From contig CAZMSN010000017.1 of the NCBI GenBank assembly GCA_964569015.1, forward strand, positions 1 through 33,389: a stretch of 33,389 bases of DNA, given 5' to 3'. The first letter of the stretch is position 1. Every line of letters begins with the position of its first letter. The notes beneath the pieces were generated by a model. It did not search any database, was not told where the DNA came from, and saw only the letters and a program-made list of their open reading frames with translations. Position numbers and translations under genes: made by a program. Below are positions 15,259 to 22,046 of this stretch, piece after piece. The stretch comes from CAYQEC01 sp964569015. Lineage in GTDB: Bacteria > Actinomycetota > Acidimicrobiia > Spongiisociales > UBA5794.

Positions 15259-16275
15259 GTGGCGGCGATTCGTGCAGGCCGCGTCGGACGTTGGCCTGAG
15301 AAGGAGAAGGGGGCTCGACTGCAGCTCGAGCTGCGTGACATCACCAAGCGCTTTCCCGGAGTCCTGGCCAATAACAGCGTCTCTCTGACCGTTCGTGAAG
15401 GTGAGATCCTCGGGCTGCTCGGTGAGAACGGCGCGGGCAAGACCACGCTGATGAACATCCTCTACGGGCTGTACAGCGCCGACGAGGGCGAGATCATCAT
15501 CGATGACGAGGTTCGGCACTTCACCGGACCCGAGGATGCCATCGCGGCCGGCATCGGCATGGTGCACCAGCACTTCATGCTGGTGCCGGTGTTCACCGTC
15601 ACCGAGAACGTCGCGCTCGGTGTGGAGCCGACCAAGGCGTTCGGCATTCTCGACCTCGAGAAGGCCCGCCGCCGGGTGACCGAGATCTCGGAGCGATACG
15701 GCCTCGAGGTCGAGCCCGACGCGCTGATCGAGGACCTCCCCGTCGGGGTCCAGCAACGGGTCGAGATCATCAAGGTGCTCTTTCGCGAGGCGCGTTTCCT
15801 CATCTTCGACGAGCCGACCGCGGTGCTCACGCCCCAGGAGGTGGAGGAGTTCTTCGGCATCGTCCGCTCCCTCAGCGCCGCGGGCAAGGGAATCGTCTTC
15901 ATCACCCACAAGCTGGGTGAGGTGCTCGAGATCGCCGACCGTATCAGCGTCCTGCGGCGTGGTGCGGTGGTCGGCGGCGCCTGGTTCATCCTGGGGTCGG
16001 TGGGGCGATTCGACGAGAACATGATGGCAGGGCGGGGGTTCATCGGCCTTCCCGCCATGATCTTCGGCCGCTGGCAGCCGGTGGGAGCTCTGGCAGCGGC
16101 GACGGTCTTCGAATTCGCCGATGCGCTCGCCGGGAAGCTGGGCATTCTCCAGACGGGAATCCCGTCGGAGTTCCTGCTGATGGTCCCGGCACTGGCGACG
16201 ATCGTGGTCGTCGCCGGGCTGGTGGGCAAGAGCCAGCCGCCGGCGGCAGATGGCCAGCCCTACGTCAAGGAGTGA
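15259..16275 (+). CDS. Chimeric ORF: BMP-type ABC ATPase (N-terminal half) fused to the end of the second permease
   Basis: Residues about 20-238 are the first ABC domain of a nucleoside-type importer ATPase (NupO/YufO-like): Walker A GENGAGKTT, signature LPVGVQQRVEI, Walker B FLIFDEPTAVLTP, and H-loop ITHK. A complete ATPase of this family has two ABC domains (~500 residues). After RRGAVVG, near base 15975, the frame passes directly into GAWFILGSVG...AGRGFIGLPAMIFGRW, two hydrophobic segments, and a GLVGKSQPPAADGQPYVKE tail, which is the C-terminus of the second permease. The second ABC domain, all of permease 1 and most of permease 2 are missing. As drawn the product cannot be a working importer. 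The start is uncertain: GTG 15259 has no ribosome site, whereas CTG 15319 follows AAGGAGAAGG and would remove 20 unconserved residues. Confidence 0.85.
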   Translation: MAAIRAGRVGRWPEKEKGARLQLELRDITKRFPGVLANNSVSLTVREGEILGLLGENGAGKTTLMNILYGLYSADEGEIIIDDEVRHFTGPEDAIAAGIGMVHQHFMLVPVFTVTENVALGVEPTKAFGILDLEKARRRVTEISERYGLEVEPDALIEDLPVGVQQRVEIIKVLFREARFLIFDEPTAVLTPQEVEEFFGIVRSLSAAGKGIVFITHKLGEVLEIADRISVLRRGAVVGGAWFILGSVGRFDENMMAGRGFIGLPAMIFGRWQPVGALAAATVFEFADALAGKLGILQTGIPSEFLLMVPALATIVVVAGLVGKSQPPAADGQPYVKE

Positions 16276-16320
16276 GCGCTCCGGATTGCCCTCTCCCGAG
16301 CGGTCTTCGAGACGAACGGC

Positions 16321-17169
16321 TTACTGGGCGCTCCCGAAGAAGCGAACCTCGGCGATGACCAGCTCGCTGAACGGGGGCTTGTCATCGATCGCCTCGGACG
16401 CGTATGCGCTGAGGACCCGAAGATCGAGCCGGGTGGTTTCGGTGCTCGCGATCTCGATGCGGTGCGGCCCGGGATCGTCCGGGACCGTGTTGGTGAGCGT
16501 GAGCGAGTTGTCGTCCACCTCGATCTCGTAGCCCTTCATGCGGTAGTTCTGGCGGAAGCGATCATTGTCGGCGCTGATCCCGAGGATCTCGATGTACCTG
16601 ATCGCGACAGGCTGGGCGAAGCGGAAGGTCAGCTCTGCTTCCTCGCCGGCGAGGCTCTGATCCTGCCACTCGGTGGCAGGATCACCGTCGATGAGGTTCG
16701 TGGCTGGGAATCCGGCCAGGAATGAGCTGGCCTCCACCGATGTGGGGATCACTTCTCTCACCTCGGCGGCGACTGTGGTGGACGAGCTGGACGTGGTCGA
16801 AGTCGAGGTCGCCTCGCCGTCGCCGCCGGGCCAGATGCTTCGGAGCCCGACGAGCAACAGCACCACCAGCACGGCGCCGGCCAGCACGCCGAGGGCCTTG
16901 GCACCCGGGGTCGCTCGTCCTGCGGGCGCGGGAGCGATCGGCAGCGGCTCCTTGGTGAGGCGGGCGCCGCACTGCTCACAGTGCCGGTTGTAGGCGGGGT
17001 TCAGCGCGCCACAGGACGGGCAGTCGATCTGTGGCATGCTCTCGTCGCCGGCGCGGGGCGGGGGGGTGTACGACGCGGAGCCGGCTGGCTCGGGAGGAGG
17101 GGGCCCTTCGTCGAGTTCGAATGGCTCGAAGAGATCATCGAAGGAATCGAATTCCTTGTCCTTGTCCAC
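16321..17169 (-). CDS. Zinc-ribbon, single-TM protein with an extracellular discoidin-like domain
   Basis: This 282-residue protein begins with an acidic, proline-rich segment. A zinc ribbon follows (CPSC...CEQC, about residues 50-68), then a basic linker and one transmembrane helix (ALGVLAGAVLVVLLLVGL, about 91-110). Next come a Ser/Thr-rich stalk (about 120-135) and a C-terminal beta-rich domain (about 140-280). That domain resembles the discoidin or NADase-type glycan-binding fold (FPATNLIDGDPATEWQ near its start; ELVIAEVRFFG at its end). The topology suggests a cytosolic zinc ribbon and an outside ligand-binding domain. A GGAGG ribosome site precedes the ATG. The gene converges on the ABC remnant. 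No specific function is assigned. Confidence 0.7.
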   Translation of the reverse strand: MDKDKEFDSFDDLFEPFELDEGPPPPEPAGSASYTPPPRAGDESMPQIDCPSCGALNPAYNRHCEQCGARLTKEPLPIAPAPAGRATPGAKALGVLAGAVLVVLLLVGLRSIWPGGDGEATSTSTTSSSSTTVAAEVREVIPTSVEASSFLAGFPATNLIDGDPATEWQDQSLAGEEAELTFRFAQPVAIRYIEILGISADNDRFRQNYRMKGYEIEVDDNSLTLTNTVPDDPGPHRIEIASTETTRLDLRVLSAYASEAIDDKPPFSELVIAEVRFFGSAQ

Positions 17170-17223
17170 ATGTCCTCCGGGTCGTGCCCAATCTGCCGAG
17201 ACAGCTTGGCTATTGTGCCATGG

Positions 17224-17352
17224 ATGGCCCTATTTGGCATGGTACGTGAGGCGGAGCGCTGGACGGGCGCCAGCGTGGCCGTCGGCATCGTGCTGGCTGT
17301 GGTCCTGATCGGGGTGCTCGTCTGGTGCCTGCGGCGGTTCTTGCGCTCCTGA
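17224..17352 (+). CDS. Possible small single-TM protein (42 residues)
   Basis: This short frame reads MALFGMVREAERWTG, then a hydrophobic stretch (VAVGIVLAVVLIGVLVWCL), then a basic end (RRFLRS). That is a plausible inner-membrane microprotein with a positive-inside tail. It fills the gap between the divergent zinc-ribbon gene and radA. No clear ribosome site is seen, and GC-rich DNA produces such frames by chance. An alternative start is ATG 17239. Confidence 0.3.
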   Translation: MALFGMVREAERWTGASVAVGIVLAVVLIGVLVWCLRRFLRS

Positions 17353-17411
17353 CGGCGCCTCTCCGCGGGAAGTGCACGGCGCCGGAGGTCGGTCGTGTCA
17401 CACCTCGTCCC

Positions 17412-17417
17412 TACGCT
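17412..17417 (+). promoter_or_regulatory. -10 box TACGCT for leaderless radA
   Basis: TACGCT lies 7 nt upstream of ATG 17425, placing the expected transcription start at or next to the start codon. There is no Shine-Dalgarno sequence in between. Confidence 0.45.
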
Positions 17418-17424
17418 CCCGATC

Positions 17425-18762
17425 ATGAGGCAGAGCGCCAAGGCCGCGTATCGCTGCACCGAGTGTGGTCACGCGACTGCCCGGTGGATGGGGTTCTGTC
17501 CACAGTGCCGGGCCACGGGAACGGTCAGTGCCACCATCGACACACCGGCGGTCGCGGGTTCGCCGGTGCGTCTCGCCGAGGCACTCGCCGAGGAGGTCCG
17601 CCGAATCCCGGTTGGGATGCGGGAGGTCGATCGGGTGCTCGGTGGCGGCTTGGTTCCGGGGACCGTCGTGCTCGTCGGGGGTGAGCCCGGAGTCGGCAAA
17701 TCGACCCTCATGCTGCAGGCGGCGGCGTCCATTGTGGCCGATGCCGACGTGCTCGTGGTCACGACCGAGGAATCGCTGCCCCAGGTGGCTCTCCGTGCCC
17801 GTCGGCTCGGCATCGATGCGGAGAACCTCCTCGTCTTGGCCGACACCGACGTGGAGTGCATCGCGGGGGCAGCGGAAATGCGCCGGCCCGCTGTCATGGT
17901 GATCGATTCGATTCAGATGGTGGCGGCAGGGGACGTTGGCGGCAGCGCCGGCAGCCCGGCCCAATTGCGGGAGTCGGCAGATCGCCTCATCGGTGTGTCC
18001 AAGCGGCTCGGCATCGCGACCTTCCTCGTAGGACACGTCACCAAGGACGGGATCCTCGCCGGGCCCAAGCAACTCGAGCACGCAGTCGATGTGGTCCTTT
18101 CCTTCGACGGCGACGCCGAGCGGGGTCTGCGCCTGCTGCGGAGTCTCAAGAACCGTCACGGCTCAACCCACCAGATCGGGCTCTTCGAGATGACCGACGA
18201 CGGGCTCGTCGAGGTCAACGATCCCGGTGCGCTGCTGGTCGACGAAGTGACCCTCTCGGCGCCCGGCACCATCCTGTTTCCCGCGGTACACGGTCGCCGT
18301 CCGCTCCTGGTCGAGATCCAAGCACTGGTAGCCCGATCGACCACACCGCAGCCTCGTCGTAGCGTCAAGGGTCTCGAGGCGGCTCGTGTCCATCAGGTGC
18401 TGGCGGTGCTCGAACGACATGCGGGCCTGTCGCTTCACCAATGCGACGTGTACGTGAGCGTGGTCGGCGGCCTCCAGGTGCGGGACCCCGCCGTGGATCT
18501 TCCGGTCGCCTTGGCGGTGGCCTCGTCTCTCGAGGAGACTCCGCTGGGCGGCGCTGCAGCCTGGGGTGAGGTCGATTTGACGGGCCAGATCCGAGCGGTG
18601 CCCCACGACGACCGCCGGCTCGCCGAAGTCCACCGTTTGGGTGTGAGTCTCTCAATACATTCAGGAAACGAGGGCCTGGACGGGGTCGCAGGGGCTCTCG
18701 CCGCGACAGGGCTGGGCCGACGATCTCGATCCCGGGTCGGACCGGTGCCGGCCGCCGTTTGA
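17425..18762 (+). CDS. radA: DNA repair protein RadA (Sms), RecA-like ATPase
   Basis: RadA processes recombination intermediates and drives branch migration as a DnaB-like hexamer. It has 445 residues from ATG 17425. The N-terminal C4 zinc finger uses Cys11, 14, 25 and 28; the RecA-like core has Walker A GEPGVGKST (about 87-95) and Walker B MVIDSIQ; and a Lon-type C-terminal domain contains PAVDLPVALAVASS. The RadA-specific KNRFG motif reads KNRHG here (242-246), a Phe to His change. The frame also opens at GTG 17395, but the added ten residues are not family-like. disA follows after 39 bp, the usual RadA-DisA pairing in Gram-positives. Confidence 0.95.
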   Translation: MRQSAKAAYRCTECGHATARWMGFCPQCRATGTVSATIDTPAVAGSPVRLAEALAEEVRRIPVGMREVDRVLGGGLVPGTVVLVGGEPGVGKSTLMLQAAASIVADADVLVVTTEESLPQVALRARRLGIDAENLLVLADTDVECIAGAAEMRRPAVMVIDSIQMVAAGDVGGSAGSPAQLRESADRLIGVSKRLGIATFLVGHVTKDGILAGPKQLEHAVDVVLSFDGDAERGLRLLRSLKNRHGSTHQIGLFEMTDDGLVEVNDPGALLVDEVTLSAPGTILFPAVHGRRPLLVEIQALVARSTTPQPRRSVKGLEAARVHQVLAVLERHAGLSLHQCDVYVSVVGGLQVRDPAVDLPVALAVASSLEETPLGGAAAWGEVDLTGQIRAVPHDDRRLAEVHRLGVSLSIHSGNEGLDGVAGALAATGLGRRSRSRVGPVPAAV

Positions 18763-18786
18763 CCGAGCCCAGCAACCGGTTTCTAG

Positions 18787-18792
18787 TAGCCT
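18787..18792 (+). promoter_or_regulatory. -10 box TAGCCT upstream of disA
   Basis: TAGCCT ends 9 nt before ATG 18802 with no ribosome site between them. This suggests disA can be transcribed separately from radA as a nearly leaderless mRNA. Confidence 0.35.
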
Positions 18793-18801
18793 CAGCGAAC
18801 G

Positions 18802-19866
18802 ATGTCGCCGCATGCCGATGCCCCGTTCGAGGTCCTCCGCCGGTTTGCACCCGGAACACTGTTGCGCGAGGCGACCGAGCTGATCCTGCACCAAGGCTCG
18901 GGCGCCCTCATCCTCATCGGGTCCGGGCCCAAGGTCGACAAGGTGTGCAGTGGGGGCTTCTTCCTCGACCGGACGCCGTTCAGCGCCCAGCGCATGGCCG
19001 AGCTGGCGAAGATGGATGGCGGGATCGTCGTTGACGACGAGGCACATCTCATCACCCGCGCCAATGTGCAGTTCATCCCCGATCCCACCATCGAGACCAG
19101 TGAGACCGGCACGCGTTTCCGGACTGCGGAGCGGCTCGCGCTCCATACCGGCGAGGACGTGATCGCGGTGAGCGAAGAGGGCCGCCGCATGGCCGTCGTG
19201 TACAGCAATCACAATCGGTACCGGCTCTTGAGCCCGGCGGCGTTGCTGGCGGGAGTGAACAACTCTCTCACCTCTCTGGAGCGTCTGCGCCGGCGTCTTC
19301 AGGAGGCGGAGGAGCGATTGGTGCGGACCGAGGTCGACGACGTGGTCACCGGACGTGACGTGCTGCTGGTGCTGATTCGGGCGGCGCTGGTGATGCGCAT
19401 GTATGTCGAGGTCGAGCAGACTCTCATCGAGCTCGGGGGCGAGGGCAAGCTGATTCGCATCCAGGCGACGGACCTCGTCGAGGGTGTCGAGGATCTGGCG
19501 GCGCTCGTCTACGGCGACTACCAGCGGCGACGCCGATCGTCGCAGCGGTCCGTCTTCGAGCGTATGGGGGAGGTGCCGACCGAGGATCTCCATGATCTCC
19601 ATCGGGTGGCGATGGTGCTTGGTTTCGACGAGGTCGAGGGCGCCATTCGGCCGCGAGGCCTGCGGGCGCTGGCCCGGGTACCTCGGCTTCCCGACACCGT
19701 GCGGCATGCCCTCGTCAACCACTTTCGCGATTTCCAGAAGCTGCTCCACGCTCCCGCCTCCGAACTCGATCAGGTCGAAGGGGTGGGGCCGGCCCGAGCC
19801 CGGCAACTGCGCTCGTATCTCGATCGAATGCTCCAGATGGGGACCCCTTGGGAACTGCCTGATTGA
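18802..19866 (+). CDS. disA: DNA integrity scanning protein DisA, diadenylate cyclase family
   Basis: DisA makes the second messenger c-di-AMP and scans DNA as an octamer. The 354 residues contain the N-terminal DAC domain (about 1-140), a helical linker, and a C-terminal RuvA-like helix-hairpin-helix domain with EGVGPARARQLRSYL for DNA binding. The two catalytic signatures are altered: DGA is DGG (Asp72-Gly73-Gly74) and RHRTA is RFRTA (Arg105-Phe106-Arg107). The key aspartate is kept, so activity may persist, but the missing His makes reduced or altered cyclase activity possible. Flanking residues (MDGGIVVDDEAH, ANVQFIPDP, ETGTRFRTAER) are otherwise typical. It lies directly after radA, as in Bacillus and mycobacteria. 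Confidence 0.95.
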   Translation: MSPHADAPFEVLRRFAPGTLLREATELILHQGSGALILIGSGPKVDKVCSGGFFLDRTPFSAQRMAELAKMDGGIVVDDEAHLITRANVQFIPDPTIETSETGTRFRTAERLALHTGEDVIAVSEEGRRMAVVYSNHNRYRLLSPAALLAGVNNSLTSLERLRRRLQEAEERLVRTEVDDVVTGRDVLLVLIRAALVMRMYVEVEQTLIELGGEGKLIRIQATDLVEGVEDLAALVYGDYQRRRRSSQRSVFERMGEVPTEDLHDLHRVAMVLGFDEVEGAIRPRGLRALARVPRLPDTVRHALVNHFRDFQKLLHAPASELDQVEGVGPARARQLRSYLDRMLQMGTPWELPD

Positions 19867-19877
19867 TCCGCGACCAG

Positions 19878-19902
19878 GCGCTACCTGAATGACGGGTAGC
19901 GC
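19878..19902 (+). terminator. Hairpin between disA and carD
   Basis: GCGCTACC (19878-19885) and GGTAGCGC (19895-19902) form a perfect 8-bp inverted repeat just after the disA stop. It ends 4 nt before the carD -10 box. It may terminate disA transcription or serve as an operator over the carD -35 region. Confidence 0.4.
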
Positions 19903-19906
19903 CGGG

Positions 19907-19912
19907 TACAAT
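19907..19912 (+). promoter_or_regulatory. -10 box TACAAT for carD
   Basis: TACAAT is a near-consensus -10 hexamer about 26 nt before the carD GTG. No good -35 is visible at 17 bp, where the inverted repeat lies instead. Confidence 0.5.
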
Positions 19913-19938
19913 GCCCCCTCCCGACCCCTGAGTGAAGA

Positions 19939-20900
19939 GTGCCTGCGAAGAAACGATCTGCCGCCACCAAGACGCCGGCCAAGAAGACCGCTGCGGCCAA
20001 GAAGACCGCTGCGGCCAAGAAGACCGCTGCNNNNNNNNNNNNNNNNNNNNNNNNNNNNNNNNNNNNNNNNNNNNNNNNNNNNNNNNNNNNNNNNNNNNNN
20101 NNNNNNNNNNNNNNNNNNNNNNNNNNNNNNCGGCCAAGAAGACCGCTGCGGCCAAGAAGACCGCTGCGGCCAAGAAGACCGCTGCGGCCAAGCCGAAGAC
20201 GGCAGCCGCCAAGAAGACCGCTGCGGCCAAGCCGAAGACGGCAGCCGCCAAGAAGACTGCTGCGGCCAAGAAGACCACGGCCAAGCCGAAGACGGCAGCC
20301 GCCAAGAAGGCGACGCCGCCCAACGTGTCCGGCCAAGCGACCTCCGCTTCCGGGAGCGCCGGTTCCACCCACAAGAAGCAGGTATCGAGACCGAAGAGCC
20401 CTTTCCGGGTCGGAGACAAGGTCGTGTATCCGCACCACGGCGCAGCGACCATCATCAAGAGGGAACGAATCGAGTTCGCGGGCGAGCGACACGACTACTT
20501 CGTGCTCGAGGTTGCCACCGACCAGCTGACGGTCCGGGTGCCGAGTGTGAAGGCGGCCGACCTCGGCGTGCGTCCGGTCATCTCGAAGAACATGGCCCGT
20601 CGGGTCTTCGCCACGTTCAAAGACGAGCCCCAGGAGGCCGGGACGAATTGGAGCCGCTGGTACAAGCTGCTCACCGAGAAGATCAATAGCGGCGATATCT
20701 TCCAGGTAGCGGAGGTCGTGCGCGACCTCACCTACGCCCAGCAGGTCAAGGGGATCTCCCCGGCTCTCAAGCGCATGCTCGCCAAGGCCCGCCTCATCAT
20801 CGTGAGCGAGCTGCGGTTTGCACTGAATCTGGAAGAAGAAGAGGCGGTTCGGCGGCTCGACCGCGCTCTGCCCAAGGTCGACGATCCAATCGAGGTCTGA
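19939..20900 (+). CDS. carD: CarD/CdnL family RNA polymerase-binding regulator with a lysine-alanine-rich N-terminal tail
   Basis: CarD binds the RNA polymerase beta subunit and stabilises the open promoter complex. The conserved part (from SPFRVGDKVVYPHHGAA to the end) has the Tudor-like RNAP-interaction domain and the helical DNA-binding domain, including TNWSRWYK with the wedge tryptophan and KRMLAKAR. Ahead of it is an unusual basic tail starting MPAKKRSAATKTPAKKT, then AAKKTA and AKPKTAA repeats, resembling histone H1 or mycobacterial HU tails. The tail is interrupted by a 100-N gap. Reading straight through the Ns shifts the frame, but the gap length is a placeholder and the repeat phase restores it. 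The start is GTG 19939. The total length is therefore unknown. Confidence 0.92.
19981..20303 (+). repeat. 18-bp tandem repeat (with 21-bp variant) encoding the basic CarD tail
   Basis: The unit AAGAAGACCGCTGCGGCC recurs in phase at 19981, 19999 and 20017 (cut by the gap), then at 20136, 20154, 20172 and 20211, with a one-base variant at 20250. It alternates with a 21-bp unit beginning AAGCCGAAGACGG at 20190, 20229 and 20283. It encodes KKTAAA and KPKTAAA. Copy number across the gap is unresolved. Confidence 0.95.
20031..20130. other. Assembly gap (100 N) inside the carD repeat
   Basis: The run of exactly 100 Ns is a scaffold placeholder. The left edge stops at unit position 14 and the right edge resumes at unit position 14. 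If the repeat is perfect, the true insert is 18n-1 bases, which is also the length class (2 mod 3) needed to keep the carD frame open. Confidence 0.9.
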
Positions 20901-20984
20901 TCCGCAGGCCGCATCAGCGGTATGCTTCAGGGCCCGCTGTCGCCTGCCGATCTGACAGTGTGCAGGCCGGATTCGGAGGACTTT

Positions 20985-22046
20985 GTGATCGTTGAAGCCG
21001 TGCGACTCCTCGTCACGTTGGCGAGCACCGCCGTCGGGCTGCAGGTCGGCCGCGCTTTCCCCGGTTGGTTCGAGGGCGTGCCCCCCGATCCGGATCCTTG
21101 GGGCTTCTGGGGGGCACTGGTCGGCGCCGGTGTGGGGTACGTGATCGGGGGAATGCTCGGTCGGCTCGTCGGCAGAGGTCTCGATGCTGCTCCGCGTGCG
21201 GTCGAGCACGCCACAGGGCCGCAGCTCTTCGCAGCCGCGTTTGGTGTCATCACCGGGGTGCTCGTCGGCGCCGTGCTGGCGGTTCCGGCGGTCCTCCTGC
21301 TGCGGCCGGTGATCGGCTGGCCGATCGGAGGGCTCGTGGTGCTCTTGCTGGCGGCCTTCGGAGCGAGGATCTTCTCGGCACGGGCCCACGAGTTGCTGGC
21401 TCCGGGGATGAGCGTCGCGCAGCGCATTGGGGCGACCGAACTCACCGGAGGCGAGAAGGGGTATCTGGTAGACAGCTCTGCCGCCATCGACGGTCGCGTG
21501 CTCGAGCTCGCCAGATCGGGCTTGGTGCGGGGGAGCTACTGGATTCCGACGTTCGTTGTCGACGAGCTACAGGCGGTCGCCGATGCCGCTGACAAGAGCA
21601 AGCGACGGCGAGGCCGGCGCGGGCTCGACATGCTCGATGCGCTGGGCGATGTGCCGGGAGTCGGCGTCGTCGTGCTGGAGGACACGGTTCCGGAGCAGAT
21701 GGAAGTGGACGGGAAGCTCCTCACGCTTGCGTCCCGGCTCGATGCCGCACTGATCACAACCGATCACAATCTGGCGAGATCGGCCGAGCTGCGCGGGATC
21801 ACGGTGGTGAACCCGCATGCGTTGGCCGAGGCGCTGCGTCCGGCGGTCGTCTCAGGCGACACGGTGTCGGTCCGGATCGAGAAGCCGGGCTCCGAGGTCG
21901 GGCAGGGGATCGGGTATCTCGATGACGGCACGATGGTGGTGGTGGCCGACGCAACCGAGCATGTGGGAGAGACCGTCGAGGTGGAGATCGCCAACATGGT
22001 GCGGACCTCGGTCGGGCGCATGGTCTTTGCGCGGCTCACGTCGTGA
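20985..22046 (+). CDS. Membrane PIN/TRAM-domain protein (YacL-like)
   Basis: This 353-residue protein has an N-terminal membrane part with about four helices (about 1-135). A PIN nuclease domain follows, with acidic residues in LVDSSAAIDGR, VVDELQ and ITTDHNL. A C-terminal TRAM domain (about 290-350; GDTVSVRIEKPGSEVGQGIGYLDDGTMVVV) may bind RNA. The same family sits between disA and ispD in Bacillus (yacL). The start is GTG 20985 because GGAGG lies 6 nt upstream; the frame also opens 21 codons earlier without support. A TATGCT box lies near 20919. It overlaps ispD by 4 nt (GTGA). An RNase role is likely from the domain; the target is unknown. Confidence 0.88.
   Translation: MIVEAVRLLVTLASTAVGLQVGRAFPGWFEGVPPDPDPWGFWGALVGAGVGYVIGGMLGRLVGRGLDAAPRAVEHATGPQLFAAAFGVITGVLVGAVLAVPAVLLLRPVIGWPIGGLVVLLLAAFGARIFSARAHELLAPGMSVAQRIGATELTGGEKGYLVDSSAAIDGRVLELARSGLVRGSYWIPTFVVDELQAVADAADKSKRRRGRRGLDMLDALGDVPGVGVVVLEDTVPEQMEVDGKLLTLASRLDAALITTDHNLARSAELRGITVVNPHALAEALRPAVVSGDTVSVRIEKPGSEVGQGIGYLDDGTMVVVADATEHVGETVEVEIANMVRTSVGRMVFARLTS

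Noticed and set aside
19981..20303. CRISPR array
   Set aside because: The repeats are direct, contiguous, in a coding frame and have no spacers.
19939..20900. A frameshifted or broken carD gene
   Set aside because: The frame change comes from the arbitrary 100-N gap; the repeat phase predicts a length that keeps the frame.
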